64,000 nt of DNA, from contig NZ_FMCR01000003.1 in assembly GCF_900091575.1 (NCBI RefSeq), forward strand, positions 558,001 through 622,000. The letters are read 5' to 3'. Of the stretch, positions 28,538-38,132 are shown piece by piece. The notes beneath the pieces are model-generated. The model ran no database searches and was not told the DNA's origin. It saw only the letters and a list, made by a program, of their open reading frames with translations. Each line of letters opens with the position of its first letter. Position 1 is the first letter of the stretch. This DNA is from Micromonospora saelicesensis (GTDB taxonomy: Bacteria > Actinomycetota > Actinomycetes > Mycobacteriales > Micromonosporaceae). A program made the position numbers and the translations under genes.

Positions 28538-28572
28538 CGTGCCCCCTGCCCGCCTAGCGGACAGGGGGCACG
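28538..28572. terminator. Bidirectional terminator
   Basis: CGTGCCCCCTG (28538-28548) pairs with CAGGGGGCACG (28562-28572), between the convergent permease and metallophosphatase genes. Confidence 0.8.
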
Positions 28573-28578
28573 CGTTTG

Positions 28579-29958
28579 TCAGTGGCAGGTGCTGGTGCCG
28601 GTGTCGGTGTAGGTCTGGCCGGCCACCGGTACGAACTGCCAGTCGTAGCTGTTGGAGTGCAGGGTGAACTTCAGTACGCCCCACGCCGAGCTGTTACGCG
28701 CCTCGCTGTTGGGCTGGATGGTGCCGAAGCCGTAGTGGCCGGCGCCGCCCATCCCGGCGACGAAGCTGCGCAGACCCCGGCTGGATTCGGCGCCACCGGC
28801 CGGGTTCATCGGGGCGAACCGCTCGTAGACGTGGTTGTGCCCCCACACCACGACGTCGGCGTTGTAGTCGTAGAGGGCCTGGTACAGCGGACGCGTCGAC
28901 GTCGACGGCGCGTGGTTGGAGCTGGACGTGAACAGCGGGTGGTGCCAGTACGCGATCGTGCACGGCTTGCTGCTGGCGGCCAGGTCCGCGCGCAGCCACT
29001 GCTCCTGCGTCGAGCCGGCCGACATGCTGATGTTCGAGTTCAGCGACACGACGTGCCAGTTGCCGAGGTCGTACGAGTAGTACCCGCGACCGCTCGGGCC
29101 GGCGGACGTACCGAAGTAGTTGTAGTAGCCGCTCGCGCCCGACGTGTTGTAGTCGTGGTTGCCCGGCGACGGGCGGGTGCGGGACTTGTGCCGACCCCAG
29201 GTGGGCTCGTAGTAGCTGTTGAACTGCGACGACGTCCCGCTGTCGTAGACGTTGTCGCCGGTGGTGAAGACCGTCCCCGGGATGCTGTCGAGCAGCGTGG
29301 CGGTGGCGCTGTCGCCGGAGCCCGAGTCGGCGATGTCGCCGGCACCGACGAACACCGGGTCGCCCGACGGGGGTGGCGTGGTGGTCCCGGTGGTGACCAC
29401 CAGTTGCGGAGCGTCCGCGCCACTCTCGCGGGTGTCGTAGTAGGCGCCGTCACCGCTGGTCGAGGTGGCGCCGAAGCTGTACGTGCCGTTGCCGGTGACA
29501 GCGGCCGTGACGTCGACCTCATACCAGGTGTTGCCGCTGACCGCGCCGATCGTGCCGAGCGTGGCCCCGTCGATGGTCGGCTGGTTGTTCCAGGTGGTGC
29601 CGGTCTCCGACCAGGTCGTGTTGGACATCCGGCGGAACGTGCCACCGGCGTCGCTGCCGCTGTTGCCGCTGATCGTGCGCAGTCGCAGCTTGGCGCCGGT
29701 CACCGTGCCGCTGACACCGCTCACTGTGAAGCGGAGGAACGAGCGCCGCACGGGCGAGTTGTCGACCACCACCTGCGTGGACGTGCCGTAGTTGGTGGCG
29801 GCCGCGTCGCTCTGGACGTAGGTGTCGGCGACCGGCGTGAAGGTCACGCTCGCCGCCGACGCCGCGCCAGCGCCGGTCACGACGACGGCGGCGGTCGCGG
29901 CGACGATCACCGTGACCACCCCCAGCGTCACCGACGGACGGGGGAATCGAATGTCCAT
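28579..29958 (-). CDS. Secreted metallophosphatase with DNRLRE domain
   Basis: A secreted protein of 459 residues. The signal peptide (about 1-36) is followed by a DNRLRE beta-sandwich (about 38-190, with DTYVQSDAAATNYGTST), a module often found on carbohydrate-related surface proteins. A Thr/Pro linker leads to a calcineurin-like phosphoesterase domain. All metal-ligand motifs are present: GAGDIAD, TTGDNVYD, PGNHDY, WHHPLF and VVWGHNHVYER. This set is close to purple acid phosphatase-like enzymes. It may scavenge phosphate from organic esters. AAGGAG precedes the ATG. A candidate PHO box lies about 120 bp upstream. Confidence 0.88.
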   Translation of the reverse strand: MDIRFPRPSVTLGVVTVIVAATAAVVVTGAGAASAASVTFTPVADTYVQSDAAATNYGTSTQVVVDNSPVRRSFLRFTVSGVSGTVTGAKLRLRTISGNSGSDAGGTFRRMSNTTWSETGTTWNNQPTIDGATLGTIGAVSGNTWYEVDVTAAVTGNGTYSFGATSTSGDGAYYDTRESGADAPQLVVTTGTTTPPPSGDPVFVGAGDIADSGSGDSATATLLDSIPGTVFTTGDNVYDSGTSSQFNSYYEPTWGRHKSRTRPSPGNHDYNTSGASGYYNYFGTSAGPSGRGYYSYDLGNWHVVSLNSNISMSAGSTQEQWLRADLAASSKPCTIAYWHHPLFTSSSNHAPSTSTRPLYQALYDYNADVVVWGHNHVYERFAPMNPAGGAESSRGLRSFVAGMGGAGHYGFGTIQPNSEARNSSAWGVLKFTLHSNSYDWQFVPVAGQTYTDTGTSTCH

Positions 29959-30076
29959 CCAGGACTCCTTACCTCGTGGGAAGAGCGCAAGGAATGTAGG
30001 AAGGTCGATGAGCCGGCGGGCGACGGGCGGATGAACAGCGCGTCCCGGCAGACGAACACCTCGGTGTTGGAAGCCC

Positions 30077-30109
30077 GTTCACCCGACCCTCGCCCGGATG
30101 CCACCCGTG
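30077..30109. promoter_or_regulatory. Candidate PHO box (three 11-bp repeats)
   Basis: GTTCACCCGAC (30077-30087), CCTCGCCCGGA (30088-30098) and TGCCACCCGTG (30099-30109) follow each other without gaps. The first unit is an excellent match to the Streptomyces PhoP direct-repeat unit (GTTCACC-C/T-G), and the others keep its core. It lies between the divergent metallophosphatase and MFS genes. PhoP control is inferred. Confidence 0.45.
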
Positions 30110-30178
30110 GTCCGTTGTGCCGCCTCCACTGAGTACGGACGATGGCTGCCCGTCGACCGTCGATCAGAGGAGATGCTC

Positions 30179-31477
30179 GTGTACCTGTCGACCGTCTCCC
30201 GACCGGTCGCCGACCAACCCGGATCGGGGCCGCGACGCCGCCGGTTCACGATGGTCAGCGGCAACGTGGTCGCACTCGGCACGGTCAGTCTGATCACCGA
30301 CGTGTCGGCCGAGATGGTGGCAGCGGTCCTGCCGCTCTATCTGGTGCTGGGCCTGCACCTCAGCCCGGTGGCCTTCGGCGTGCTGGACGGCGTCCACACC
30401 GGCGCCACCGCGCTGCTGCGCGTCGTCGGTGGTTTCGCCGCCGACCGGTTCCGGCGGCGCAAGCTGATCGCCGGCGTCGGGTACGCGCTCTCGGCGGTCG
30501 CGAAGCTCGGCCTGCTGCTCGCCGGTCGGTCGATCCCCGCGATCGGCGCCGTCATCGCCGTCGACCGGATCGGCAAGGGGGTGCGCAGCGCGCCGCGCGA
30601 CGCGCTGATCACGCTCTCCACGCCACCCGAGGCGCTGGGTCGGGCGTTCGGGGTGCACCGGGCGATGGACAGCGTCGGCGCGTTCCTCGGGCCACTCGCC
30701 GCGTTCGCGGTCCTGCTGGTCGTCGGGCAGTCGTACGACGCGGTCTTCGTCACCAGCTTCTGCGTCGCGACCCTGGCCGTCGTGGTGCTCGTGCTCTTCG
30801 TCCGGGAGCAGCCGGACGGCGAGGCGGCGAACGGCGAGGCGGCGAACGGCGAGACCAACGACTTGAAGGTCTCCGTCCGCGAGGCGTTCGGGCTGCTGCG
30901 CGTTGGACCGGCCCGGCGGCTGGTGCTGGCCGCCGCGATGCTCGGGCTGGCCACCATCGGCGACGGCTTCGTCTACCTGCTGCTGCAACGCCGGATGGAC
31001 CTCGGCCTGCGCTGGTTCCCGCTGCTCGCGGTGGGAACCAGCCTGGCGTACCTGCTGCTCGCCGCCCCGCTCGGCGTACTCGCCGACCGGATCGGTCGCC
31101 TGCCCGTGGTGATCGGCGGCTACACCGCACTCGGTGCGACGTACCTCCTGCTGGCCGGCCCGGTCGACGGTTGGCCACTGATCGCCCTGGCGCTGACGCT
31201 GTACGGCGCCTTCTACGCGGCCACCGACGGCGTGCTCATCGCGCTCGCCGGTCCGGTGCTGCCGGCGCGTCTGCGGACCACCGGAATCGCGTTGGTGCAG
31301 ACCGGGCAGGCCCTCGCGTACCTCGTCTCCTCTGTGCTGTTCGGTCTGGCCTGGCAGGCGTGGGGGCCGGAGAACGCGATCCGTGCGGCGGCCGTGGCCG
31401 TCGCCGGCGTCCTGGTCGGCACGCTGCTCCTGTTGGTCTCCCCGTCCCGACTCACCACCCGGAAGGTGCCCCGATGA
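30179..31477 (+). CDS. MFS transporter
   Basis: A major facilitator protein of 432 residues with about twelve helices. The loop between helices 2 and 3 (GGFAADRFRRRKLIAGVGY) fits the family motif, and a matching loop lies in the second half (GVLADRIGRLPVVIGGY). The sequence DRIGKGVRSAPRDALI is typical of a subgroup of uncharacterised bacterial MFS proteins. The central loop has a small in-frame duplication of a 15-bp unit (EAANGEAANGE). AGAGGAG sits 6 bp before the GTG at 30179, while the ATG at 30173 touches it, so the GTG is preferred. The stop overlaps the next start. The substrate is unknown. Confidence 0.82.
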   Translation: MYLSTVSRPVADQPGSGPRRRRFTMVSGNVVALGTVSLITDVSAEMVAAVLPLYLVLGLHLSPVAFGVLDGVHTGATALLRVVGGFAADRFRRRKLIAGVGYALSAVAKLGLLLAGRSIPAIGAVIAVDRIGKGVRSAPRDALITLSTPPEALGRAFGVHRAMDSVGAFLGPLAAFAVLLVVGQSYDAVFVTSFCVATLAVVVLVLFVREQPDGEAANGEAANGETNDLKVSVREAFGLLRVGPARRLVLAAAMLGLATIGDGFVYLLLQRRMDLGLRWFPLLAVGTSLAYLLLAAPLGVLADRIGRLPVVIGGYTALGATYLLLAGPVDGWPLIALALTLYGAFYAATDGVLIALAGPVLPARLRTTGIALVQTGQALAYLVSSVLFGLAWQAWGPENAIRAAAVAVAGVLVGTLLLLVSPSRLTTRKVPR

Positions 31478-32457
31478 CCGCGATGTCGACCCGAGCGAAG
31501 CTCGGCGTGGTGGTCGCCTCGGCCGTGCTGTTGGGCACCGTGGCAGCCGGCTACGCCGCCACGGCCGCGCAGGCTCCCCGGACGCCGCCCACCGCCGGCG
31601 GCGAGCAGGCGGTCACCCTGGCACCCGGGCCGCGTCTGCTGGCGATCACCGACCGGCACGTCTCCACCGTCGCCGCGACCGACCCCGCCGGGCCGCGCAC
31701 CGTCGCCGGCCTGGAATGCCTCCGGGTGTACGCGGCGGCCGGCACCGGCGTCTGCCTGAAGCCGGAGACCGCGTGGTCGTACGAGGTTGTCGTGCTCGAC
31801 GCGACGCTGCGCCAGACGAGGGCGGTCAGTGTGCCGGGGCTGCCGAACCGGGCCCGGGTCTCGGCCTCCGGCCGGATGGTCTCCTGGACGACGTTCGTCG
31901 GTGGCGACTCGTACACCTCCAGTGGCTTCTCCACCCGCACCGGGATCCTCGACACCCGTACCGGCACCGCGGTGGCCTCGCTCGAAGAGTTCGCGATCAC
32001 CCGGGACGGCCGGGGCTACCGCAACGCCGACGTCAACTACTGGGGCGTCACATTCACCGCCGACGACAACCGCTTCTACGCGACCATGGCGACCGGGGGT
32101 GAGAGGTACCTCGTCCGGGGGGACCTCGCCGCCCGTACGGTCGAGACGCTGAAGGAGAACGTCGAGTGCCCGTCGCTGTCACCGGACGGCACCCGGCTCG
32201 CGTTCAAGGAGGCGGTCGACGCCGACCCGGCGAAGGGCTGGCGGCTGTCGGTCCTGGACCTGTCGAGCATGCGGGTCACCGCGACCGCCGAGACCCGCAG
32301 CGTCGATGACCAGGCCGCGTGGCTGGGCAACGGAAAGCTGGCCTACACGCTGCGCCGCGACGACGGTCAGCCCGACGTCTGGAGCGTCCCGGCGGACGGG
32401 TCCGGCACACCGACGCTGGTGATCCCCGGCGCCGAGTCGCCGTCGCCGCTCACCTGA
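31474..32457 (+). CDS. Secreted TolB/PD40-like propeller protein
   Basis: A protein of 327 residues with an N-terminal signal or anchor helix (KLGVVVASAVLLGTVAAGYAA). It is followed by repeats of the PD40/TolB propeller type (ECPSLSPDGTRLAFKE, QAAWLGNGKLAYTLRRDDGQ, PDVWSVPADGSG). It probably sits outside the membrane. The function is unknown. Its ATG overlaps the MFS stop (ATGA), so the two are made together. Confidence 0.7.
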   Translation: MTAMSTRAKLGVVVASAVLLGTVAAGYAATAAQAPRTPPTAGGEQAVTLAPGPRLLAITDRHVSTVAATDPAGPRTVAGLECLRVYAAAGTGVCLKPETAWSYEVVVLDATLRQTRAVSVPGLPNRARVSASGRMVSWTTFVGGDSYTSSGFSTRTGILDTRTGTAVASLEEFAITRDGRGYRNADVNYWGVTFTADDNRFYATMATGGERYLVRGDLAARTVETLKENVECPSLSPDGTRLAFKEAVDADPAKGWRLSVLDLSSMRVTATAETRSVDDQAAWLGNGKLAYTLRRDDGQPDVWSVPADGSGTPTLVIPGAESPSPLT

Positions 32458-32573
32458 CGGTCCCGGCCCCGGCGGTCCGGACACCTGAACGCCTTGGCGC
32501 GGACAGCATTCCGTCATGTCGGATTCCGCCCCGCAGCCATCGCCGTTCATCGACGTTCCCGAGGCTGTTGACC

Positions 32574-34100
32574 ATGACAAGGCTGAGCCGTCGCATCTTC
32601 GTCCTCAGTGGACTGCTGACCGCCGGAGTCGCGGTGACACCCCGCCAGGGTGCCCGTGCCGCGGTGCCGTACCCCTTCAAACTCGGTGTGGCGTCCGGTG
32701 ACCCGGCGCCCGACAGCGTGGTCCTCTGGACCCGGCTGGCACCATCCCCGCTCAACGCCGACGGGCAGGGCGGCATGGCCAACGCCGACGTGACAGTGGA
32801 GTGGCAGGTGTCCACCACCGACCGGTTCACCTCCCTGGTCGCCTCCGGCTCGGTGGTCGCCCGGTACGCCGACGCGCACTCCGTGCACGCCATCGCGGGC
32901 GGGCTCGCCGCCGACTCCGACTACTACTACCGGTTCCGCGCCCAGGGGCAGATCTCGCCGGTCGGGCGGACCCGGACCGCCCCGGCGCCCAGCGCCTTCG
33001 GCCGCGACCTGGTGATGGCCTTCGCCTCCTGCGCCCACTACGAGGCCGGCTACTACACCGCGTACCGGCGGATGGCCGAGGACAACCCCGGCCTGATCCT
33101 GCACCTCGGTGACTACATCTACGAGGGCGGCGTCGGCAGCTCCACGGTGCGGCAGCACGTCGGCGCCGAGATCGTGTCGCTGGCCGACTACCGCCGTCGG
33201 TACGCGCTGTACAAGTCCGACCCGGACCTGCAGGCGGCCCACGCGGCGGCACCCTGGCTGGTGGTGCCGGACGACCATGAGGTGGAGAACAACTACGCCA
33301 ACATGGTCCGCAACGACAGCAGCCCCACGCTGACCGCAGCCCAGTGGACCGCCCGGCGCACCGCCGCGTACCGGGCCTACTACGAGAACATGCCGCTGCG
33401 ACCCGCGTCCGCCGCCAACGGCAACAGCATCCCGCTGTACCGACGGGTCCGGTGGGGGCAGCTCGCCACCTTCCACATGCTCGACACCCGGCAGTTCCGC
33501 GACGACCAGGCCTGCGGGGACGGCTGGAAGGTCTGCGCCGACGCGGACCTGGCCTCCCGGTCACTGACCGGCGCCACCCAGGAGGCGTGGCTGCTCGACG
33601 GGCTGGCCCAGCGCTATGGCACCTGGGACATCCTCGGCCAGCAGGTCTTCTTCGCCCAGCAGCTCGACGCGAACGGGGCGGCGAGCATGGACGCGTGGGA
33701 CGGCTACCGGGCCTCCCGCAGCCGCATCCAGACCGGCTGGCAGCAACGTGGGGTGCGCAACCCGCTGGTGCTCACCGGCGACGTGCACCGGTCGTGGGCC
33801 AACGAACTCAAGGCCGACTACGCCAAACCCTCCTCGGCCACCATCGGCATCGAGCTGGTCTGCACCTCGATCAGTTCCACCGGCAACGGCAGCGGCAGCA
33901 CCACGGTCCCGAACGCGGCGGCCAACCCGCACCTGAAGTTCTACTCGGACCGTCGCGGCTACGTCCGTACCACCATCAGCCGCAGCCAGGTCCGGGCGGA
34001 CTTCCGCGCGGTGAACACCGTGACCGAGCACGGCGCGGCGGCGTCCACCGTGCGCTCGTTCGTCATCCTCGACGGCCAGCCCGGCCTGCAGGCCGGGTAA
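32574..34100 (+). CDS. PhoD-like alkaline phosphatase/phosphodiesterase
   Basis: A secreted enzyme of 508 residues. The N-terminus TRLSRRIFVLSGLL is a twin-arginine (Tat) signal, as is usual for PhoD. The N-terminal Fn3-like domain starts at FKLGVASGDPAPDSVVLWTR. Metal-site motifs follow: FASCAHYEAGYYTAYRRM, LHLGDYIYEG, VVPDDHEVENNY and LTGDVHRSW. The family releases phosphate from phosphomonoesters and phosphodiesters and uses Ca and Fe. No clear GGAGG precedes the ATG. Confidence 0.92.
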   Translation: MTRLSRRIFVLSGLLTAGVAVTPRQGARAAVPYPFKLGVASGDPAPDSVVLWTRLAPSPLNADGQGGMANADVTVEWQVSTTDRFTSLVASGSVVARYADAHSVHAIAGGLAADSDYYYRFRAQGQISPVGRTRTAPAPSAFGRDLVMAFASCAHYEAGYYTAYRRMAEDNPGLILHLGDYIYEGGVGSSTVRQHVGAEIVSLADYRRRYALYKSDPDLQAAHAAAPWLVVPDDHEVENNYANMVRNDSSPTLTAAQWTARRTAAYRAYYENMPLRPASAANGNSIPLYRRVRWGQLATFHMLDTRQFRDDQACGDGWKVCADADLASRSLTGATQEAWLLDGLAQRYGTWDILGQQVFFAQQLDANGAASMDAWDGYRASRSRIQTGWQQRGVRNPLVLTGDVHRSWANELKADYAKPSSATIGIELVCTSISSTGNGSGSTTVPNAAANPHLKFYSDRRGYVRTTISRSQVRADFRAVNTVTEHGAAASTVRSFVILDGQPGLQAG

Positions 34101-34114
34101 GGGAGAGAGCCACC

Positions 34115-35428
34115 ATGACCGTGATCACCGCACTGCTCACCGCGTCCCTGCTGGTCCCGAACGTGGTCCCCGGCCCGACCGCGATGACCGCCGAGGCGGT
34201 CACCTGGACCACCGCGAACAGCGTCGCCACCGGCGACCAGGACCTGCCCTCCATCGCCATGAACCGCAACGGCCACGTCGCCGTCGTCTGGGAGGACGAC
34301 CGGGACGGCACCGCCCCGGAGGACGACACCCACAGCGAGATCTACCTGCGGCTGTTCCGCGACGGCACCCCGGCGTACGAACTGAAGCTCTCCACCGGAG
34401 GGACCAGCGGAGCCGCCTGGCGACACCTCAGCCCCGACGTGGGGCTCGACGACCGGGGCAACGCCGTGGTGGTCTGGGCCGCCGACGGCGACGGCAACGG
34501 CGTCTACAACATCCAGTACCGGGTGGTGTCACCCGCCGGCGCGGTGCTCGGCTCGGGTCAGGCCAACGCCAGCGACGCCGGGCAGCAGATCTGGCCGAAG
34601 GTCTCGGTCGACCCGGACGGCGCGCCCACCAACGCCGCCGCCGTCGGCTTCACAGTGGTCTGGGAGGACGTGCAGGGAACCGCTCCCGCCACCGTCAAGG
34701 CCGCCGGCTTCACAGCGGCCACCACCAAGGCGTACGAGGTGACGGCCTCACAGACGACGGGCACCCACCACCGTCCCGACGTGGCGGTGTCCGCCTCCGG
34801 CGAGGCGCTGGTGGTCTGGGACGAGGACGCCGACGCGAACGGCTCGTACAACATCGGGTTGACCCGGCTGGCCCGGTCCAACGGTGCCGTGGCGCTGTCG
34901 CGGCGGACGGCCAACGCCCAGAGCGGCGGGCAGCAGCAGCGTGCCTCGGTCGCGGCGAACTTCGCCGGTGACTTCACTGTCGGGTGGGAATCCGACCACA
35001 CCGGCACCCGGGGTGTCTGGGCTCGATCGTTCACCGCGACGGGTACGGCCCGGCACGACGAGGTCCCGGTCTCCACCGGCAGCGGTGCCATCGCTCCCGG
35101 GGTCGGCATCGACGACCAGGACAACGTCGTGGTGGGTTGGACGGTGTCCGGCACCAACCCGGACGTCTGGGTGCGCGGCCTCAACCCGGACGGCACGTCC
35201 ACCGGCCGGCTGGCGGCCCAGGCGCTGAGCCAGACCACGACGGGTCGCCAGGAGCACTTCGCGGTCGCCGCGTCGCCCTGGGGTGAGGTGAGCGTCTGCT
35301 ACACCGACGACAACGACGGCAACTCCTTCGACCAGGTGCTCCTCGGCCTGGGGACGACGAACTCCACCTGGCTGATGTCCGCCGACGAGCTGCGCCGACT
35401 GAAGGCGCGAGGCGCCAGGGCGAGCTGA
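34115..35428 (+). CDS. Secreted beta-propeller-like repeat protein
   Basis: A protein of 437 residues with an N-terminal signal peptide. At least five repeats of about 50 residues are centred on a V-x-W-E/A-D/E core followed by acidic loops (AVVWEDDRDG, VVVWAADGDGNGVYNI, TVVWEDVQGT, LVVWDEDADANGSYNI, TVGWESDHTG). The Asp-rich loops could bind calcium. No catalytic motif is seen and I cannot name a function. GGGAGAGAG precedes the ATG, 14 bp after the phoD-like stop, so the two genes are probably cotranscribed. Confidence 0.65.
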   Translation: MTVITALLTASLLVPNVVPGPTAMTAEAVTWTTANSVATGDQDLPSIAMNRNGHVAVVWEDDRDGTAPEDDTHSEIYLRLFRDGTPAYELKLSTGGTSGAAWRHLSPDVGLDDRGNAVVVWAADGDGNGVYNIQYRVVSPAGAVLGSGQANASDAGQQIWPKVSVDPDGAPTNAAAVGFTVVWEDVQGTAPATVKAAGFTAATTKAYEVTASQTTGTHHRPDVAVSASGEALVVWDEDADANGSYNIGLTRLARSNGAVALSRRTANAQSGGQQQRASVAANFAGDFTVGWESDHTGTRGVWARSFTATGTARHDEVPVSTGSGAIAPGVGIDDQDNVVVGWTVSGTNPDVWVRGLNPDGTSTGRLAAQALSQTTTGRQEHFAVAASPWGEVSVCYTDDNDGNSFDQVLLGLGTTNSTWLMSADELRRLKARGARAS

Positions 35429-35431
35429 ACC

Positions 35432-35492
35432 GGTTGCCCCGGGTCGTCTGACATCTCCCTGTCGAGGAGGGGTCAGACGACCCGGGTCAACC
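35432..35492. terminator. Bidirectional terminator inside the ltrA 3' end
   Basis: GGTTG plus CCCGGGTCGTCTGAC (35432-35452) pairs with GTCAGACGACCCGGG plus CAACC (35472-35492), 20 of 21 positions. The right arm contains the stop and last codons of the convergent gene. Confidence 0.8.
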
Positions 35493-36657
35493 GCTGGTAG
35501 AGGACCACTGCGGTGAGGAAGGCCGCCAGCAGGCCGAGGGCGACAAGCGCGGGCAGGATCCGGGCCACCGGCAGCAACAGGAGGACGACGCCGATCGCGA
35601 CGAGCTGCCCCGGTGAGCCGCCGATGGTCAGCCGGAGGAACAGCAGACGGCCGACGAGGTAGAGCGCGGCACCACCGTAGAGGACGACCATCGCCGGCCA
35701 CCCCATCGGCTCCCCAGCAGGATCGCGAGGCTGGTCGGCCAGGCTCGCGAGGATGAGGTGGATGCCCAGGGCGAAGTAGACCACTCCGGCGACCAACGGC
35801 AGGTGCGCCAACGTGTACGCGTCCGACGCCAACTGCTGGCGACGCCGGGAGCGCGGCGAGGCCGCGGTCAGCACCTGCGCGGCGGCTGGGGCGACGCCCA
35901 CGAAGTAGAGCCACCACAGGCAGACGGTCGCGACGAAGCCGAACACCGCGGCCAGCAGCACCGGCCAGGCGATCACCGCCAGACCCGCGCCCTCCCCGGC
36001 GGACAGCAGGGACTCACCGAGCACGATGATCAGCACCAGACCGTGGCGTTCGGCGAAGTGCGCCCCGCTGCGGACCTCTCCGAAGCTGGCGGCGGTGGCG
36101 ATGCGGCCGCCGCCGTAGTCGACGAGGAACGCCACGGTCCACAGCACGGTCTGCCCGGTCCCGCCGAGGACGGCTCCCACCAGCAGCGGGACCCAGGCGA
36201 TCGTGGTGGAAACGGCGAAGCGCAGGGTCTGCCGGCGGTACTGCGGGTTGTCGGACGAGGCGTAGGTCATCAGGCCGAGGTGCAGCCCACGGACCACGAT
36301 GTAGGCGATGGCGAGGGTGAGCGGCGGGCTCAACGCACCGTCGTGGCGTTGCCACGCCTCCGGGATCACCAGCGCCGCCACGAAGATGGCGGCCATCGCC
36401 GCGAGCATCCCGGCCAGCACGGGGCCGTTGTCCGCGCGGACCTGATTGGCCAGCCAGGCATAGCAGCTCCACGCGTACCAGAACCAGAGCAGGAGCAGCA
36501 GCCCCTGGTAGAGGGTGAGCGGCCCCAGCGACTCCGCCATGAAACCGATGAGCCGCGTCAGTGCGAACACCAGGACCAGGTCGAAGAAGATCTCGAAGGT
36601 GGTGGCCCGGTGCGCCTCCTCGACCAGCACCGGCCGGGATCGAAGGGCACGGCTCAT
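35473..36657 (-). CDS. LtrA-family membrane protein
   Basis: A polytopic membrane protein of 394 residues with about ten helices. The N-terminal HRATTFEIFFDLVLVFALTRL and the central FAERHGLVLIIVLGESLLS are hallmarks of the low-temperature-requirement A family (Listeria LtrA). The molecular role is unknown across the family. The last codons lie within the shared terminator stem. The 242-bp gap upstream contains an unusually AT-rich stretch (about 36740-36785) between this promoter and that of the M23 peptidase. Confidence 0.88.
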   Translation of the reverse strand: MSRALRSRPVLVEEAHRATTFEIFFDLVLVFALTRLIGFMAESLGPLTLYQGLLLLLWFWYAWSCYAWLANQVRADNGPVLAGMLAAMAAIFVAALVIPEAWQRHDGALSPPLTLAIAYIVVRGLHLGLMTYASSDNPQYRRQTLRFAVSTTIAWVPLLVGAVLGGTGQTVLWTVAFLVDYGGGRIATAASFGEVRSGAHFAERHGLVLIIVLGESLLSAGEGAGLAVIAWPVLLAAVFGFVATVCLWWLYFVGVAPAAAQVLTAASPRSRRRQQLASDAYTLAHLPLVAGVVYFALGIHLILASLADQPRDPAGEPMGWPAMVVLYGGAALYLVGRLLFLRLTIGGSPGQLVAIGVVLLLLPVARILPALVALGLLAAFLTAVVLYQRLTRVV

Positions 36658-36899
36658 CAGTTCATCCTCGTCGGTCCATCACCCTGCCCGGTGGTCGATG
36701 CGCGAAATCGGACGATGTAGAAAACCTTCGGTTGGTGCGTTGACTTCGACGTTTTACTACATAACAATCACCATAAATATTTATGCTTGTCTCCGTTGCT
36801 ACGCGATAACCCCTGGTCAACCCCGCCAGTACCCCAACCCTCAGTGGCCGCAGGCGCTCCATCGCTCCGGCCTGGACCCCCATCGAAAGTGAGGGCACG

Positions 36900-38066
36900 A
36901 TGAGAAACGGTCGACGATTGGCCGGCGGCGTCGCCGCGGCCCTGTTGATGGTCACGAGCCTGATCGGGGCCGCCCCCAGCGCCGCCTCCGCGGCCGTGAC
37001 CCCCACGCTCACCGCTGCGGTGACCGCCAAACTGCTCGGCACCGCCGAGTTGTCCGCCGCCGATGCGCAACCGGAGACCCGGATCACCGTCAGCCGCACC
37101 AGCGGCCGGTGGGCGTTCGGCACCGCCGTCGCGCTCGCGCCCCGACAGGAGAACGCCCACCCGACCGGGTCGATCTTCATCGCCCGGTCCGAGCCCGCCG
37201 GGTGGCGGATCGCCTTCGACGGCGAGGCCGCCTTCGGTGCGCTGGCCGCCGAGTCGCCCCTGATGACAAGCCAGGAGAAAGGCGTGCTCACCACCACCCC
37301 CACCCCGATGTACGCGGGCGGGGACTACCGGACCGGTATGGCCCTGCCGTTCGGTGTCGGCCAGACGTGGACGCTCACCAGCGGCCCGCACGGCTGGGGT
37401 GGAACCGAGTCGCCGTACAGCTCGGTCGACCTGGCCGGTGGTGACCAGGTGGTCCGCGCCGCCCGGGCCGGAGCGGCGTACACGATGTGTCAGGGGTGGA
37501 TCCGGGTCATTCACGACCGGGGCTACTCGACCGACTACTACCACCTGTGGAACAGCATCTCCGTCAACGGCGCCAGCGTCGGCCAGGGAGCCGTCCTGGG
37601 CAACACCGGCACCGATGTCACCTGCGGCGGAGCCGCCTACGGCCGGCACGTCCACTTCGGGCTCCGGCAGAACAGCGCGTACGTGCCGATGGCCGGCCAC
37701 GACATCGGCAAGTGGGTGCTGGCCAACGGCGCCGCCGCGTACCAGGGCGGGGCTCGGCACGGGTCGGCCTGGGCCGGTGCCGGCGGTGGCCTGTACAACT
37801 ACGGCGCGCTCGGCTTCAACCAGGGGGTGGTCGACGCGAACGGCGGCGGAGTGCTCACCCGACGGGCCGGGCCGGGGACCGGCTACGGCTCGCTGGGCTC
37901 GGTGGCCGACGGCGCCACGGTCACCATCTCCTGCTCCGCCAACGGCACCTCCCACACCGGCCGGTACGGCACCACGGCGCTCTGGAACCGGTTGAGCGAC
38001 GGCAGTTGGGTGTCCGACGCCTACCTGTCGACCGGTGTGAACGGCCCGATCAACGGCTGGTGCTGA
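36900..38066 (+). CDS. Secreted M23 (beta-lytic type) peptidase with SH3-like tail
   Basis: A secreted cell-wall or protein endopeptidase of 388 residues. A signal peptide (about 1-32) is followed by a propeptide-like segment and the M23 domain. Likely zinc ligands are H164 (SGPHGW), D177 (SSVDLAG) and H252 (GRHVHFGL), with H215 (YYHLW) and H250 as catalytic residues, as in lysostaphin/beta-lytic enzymes. Residues of about 310-380 form a bacterial SH3-like domain, nearly the same type as in the next gene (GSVADGATVTISC, YGTTALWNRL). It probably cleaves peptidoglycan cross-bridges. Confidence 0.87.
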   Translation: MRNGRRLAGGVAAALLMVTSLIGAAPSAASAAVTPTLTAAVTAKLLGTAELSAADAQPETRITVSRTSGRWAFGTAVALAPRQENAHPTGSIFIARSEPAGWRIAFDGEAAFGALAAESPLMTSQEKGVLTTTPTPMYAGGDYRTGMALPFGVGQTWTLTSGPHGWGGTESPYSSVDLAGGDQVVRAARAGAAYTMCQGWIRVIHDRGYSTDYYHLWNSISVNGASVGQGAVLGNTGTDVTCGGAAYGRHVHFGLRQNSAYVPMAGHDIGKWVLANGAAAYQGGARHGSAWAGAGGGLYNYGALGFNQGVVDANGGGVLTRRAGPGTGYGSLGSVADGATVTISCSANGTSHTGRYGTTALWNRLSDGSWVSDAYLSTGVNGPINGWC

Positions 38067-38132
38067 CGAGGTTCAACTCTGCGGGTTGGCGGCCCACCGG
38101 TCGCCAACCCTCAGTAACCGCAAGGAGGGCTC

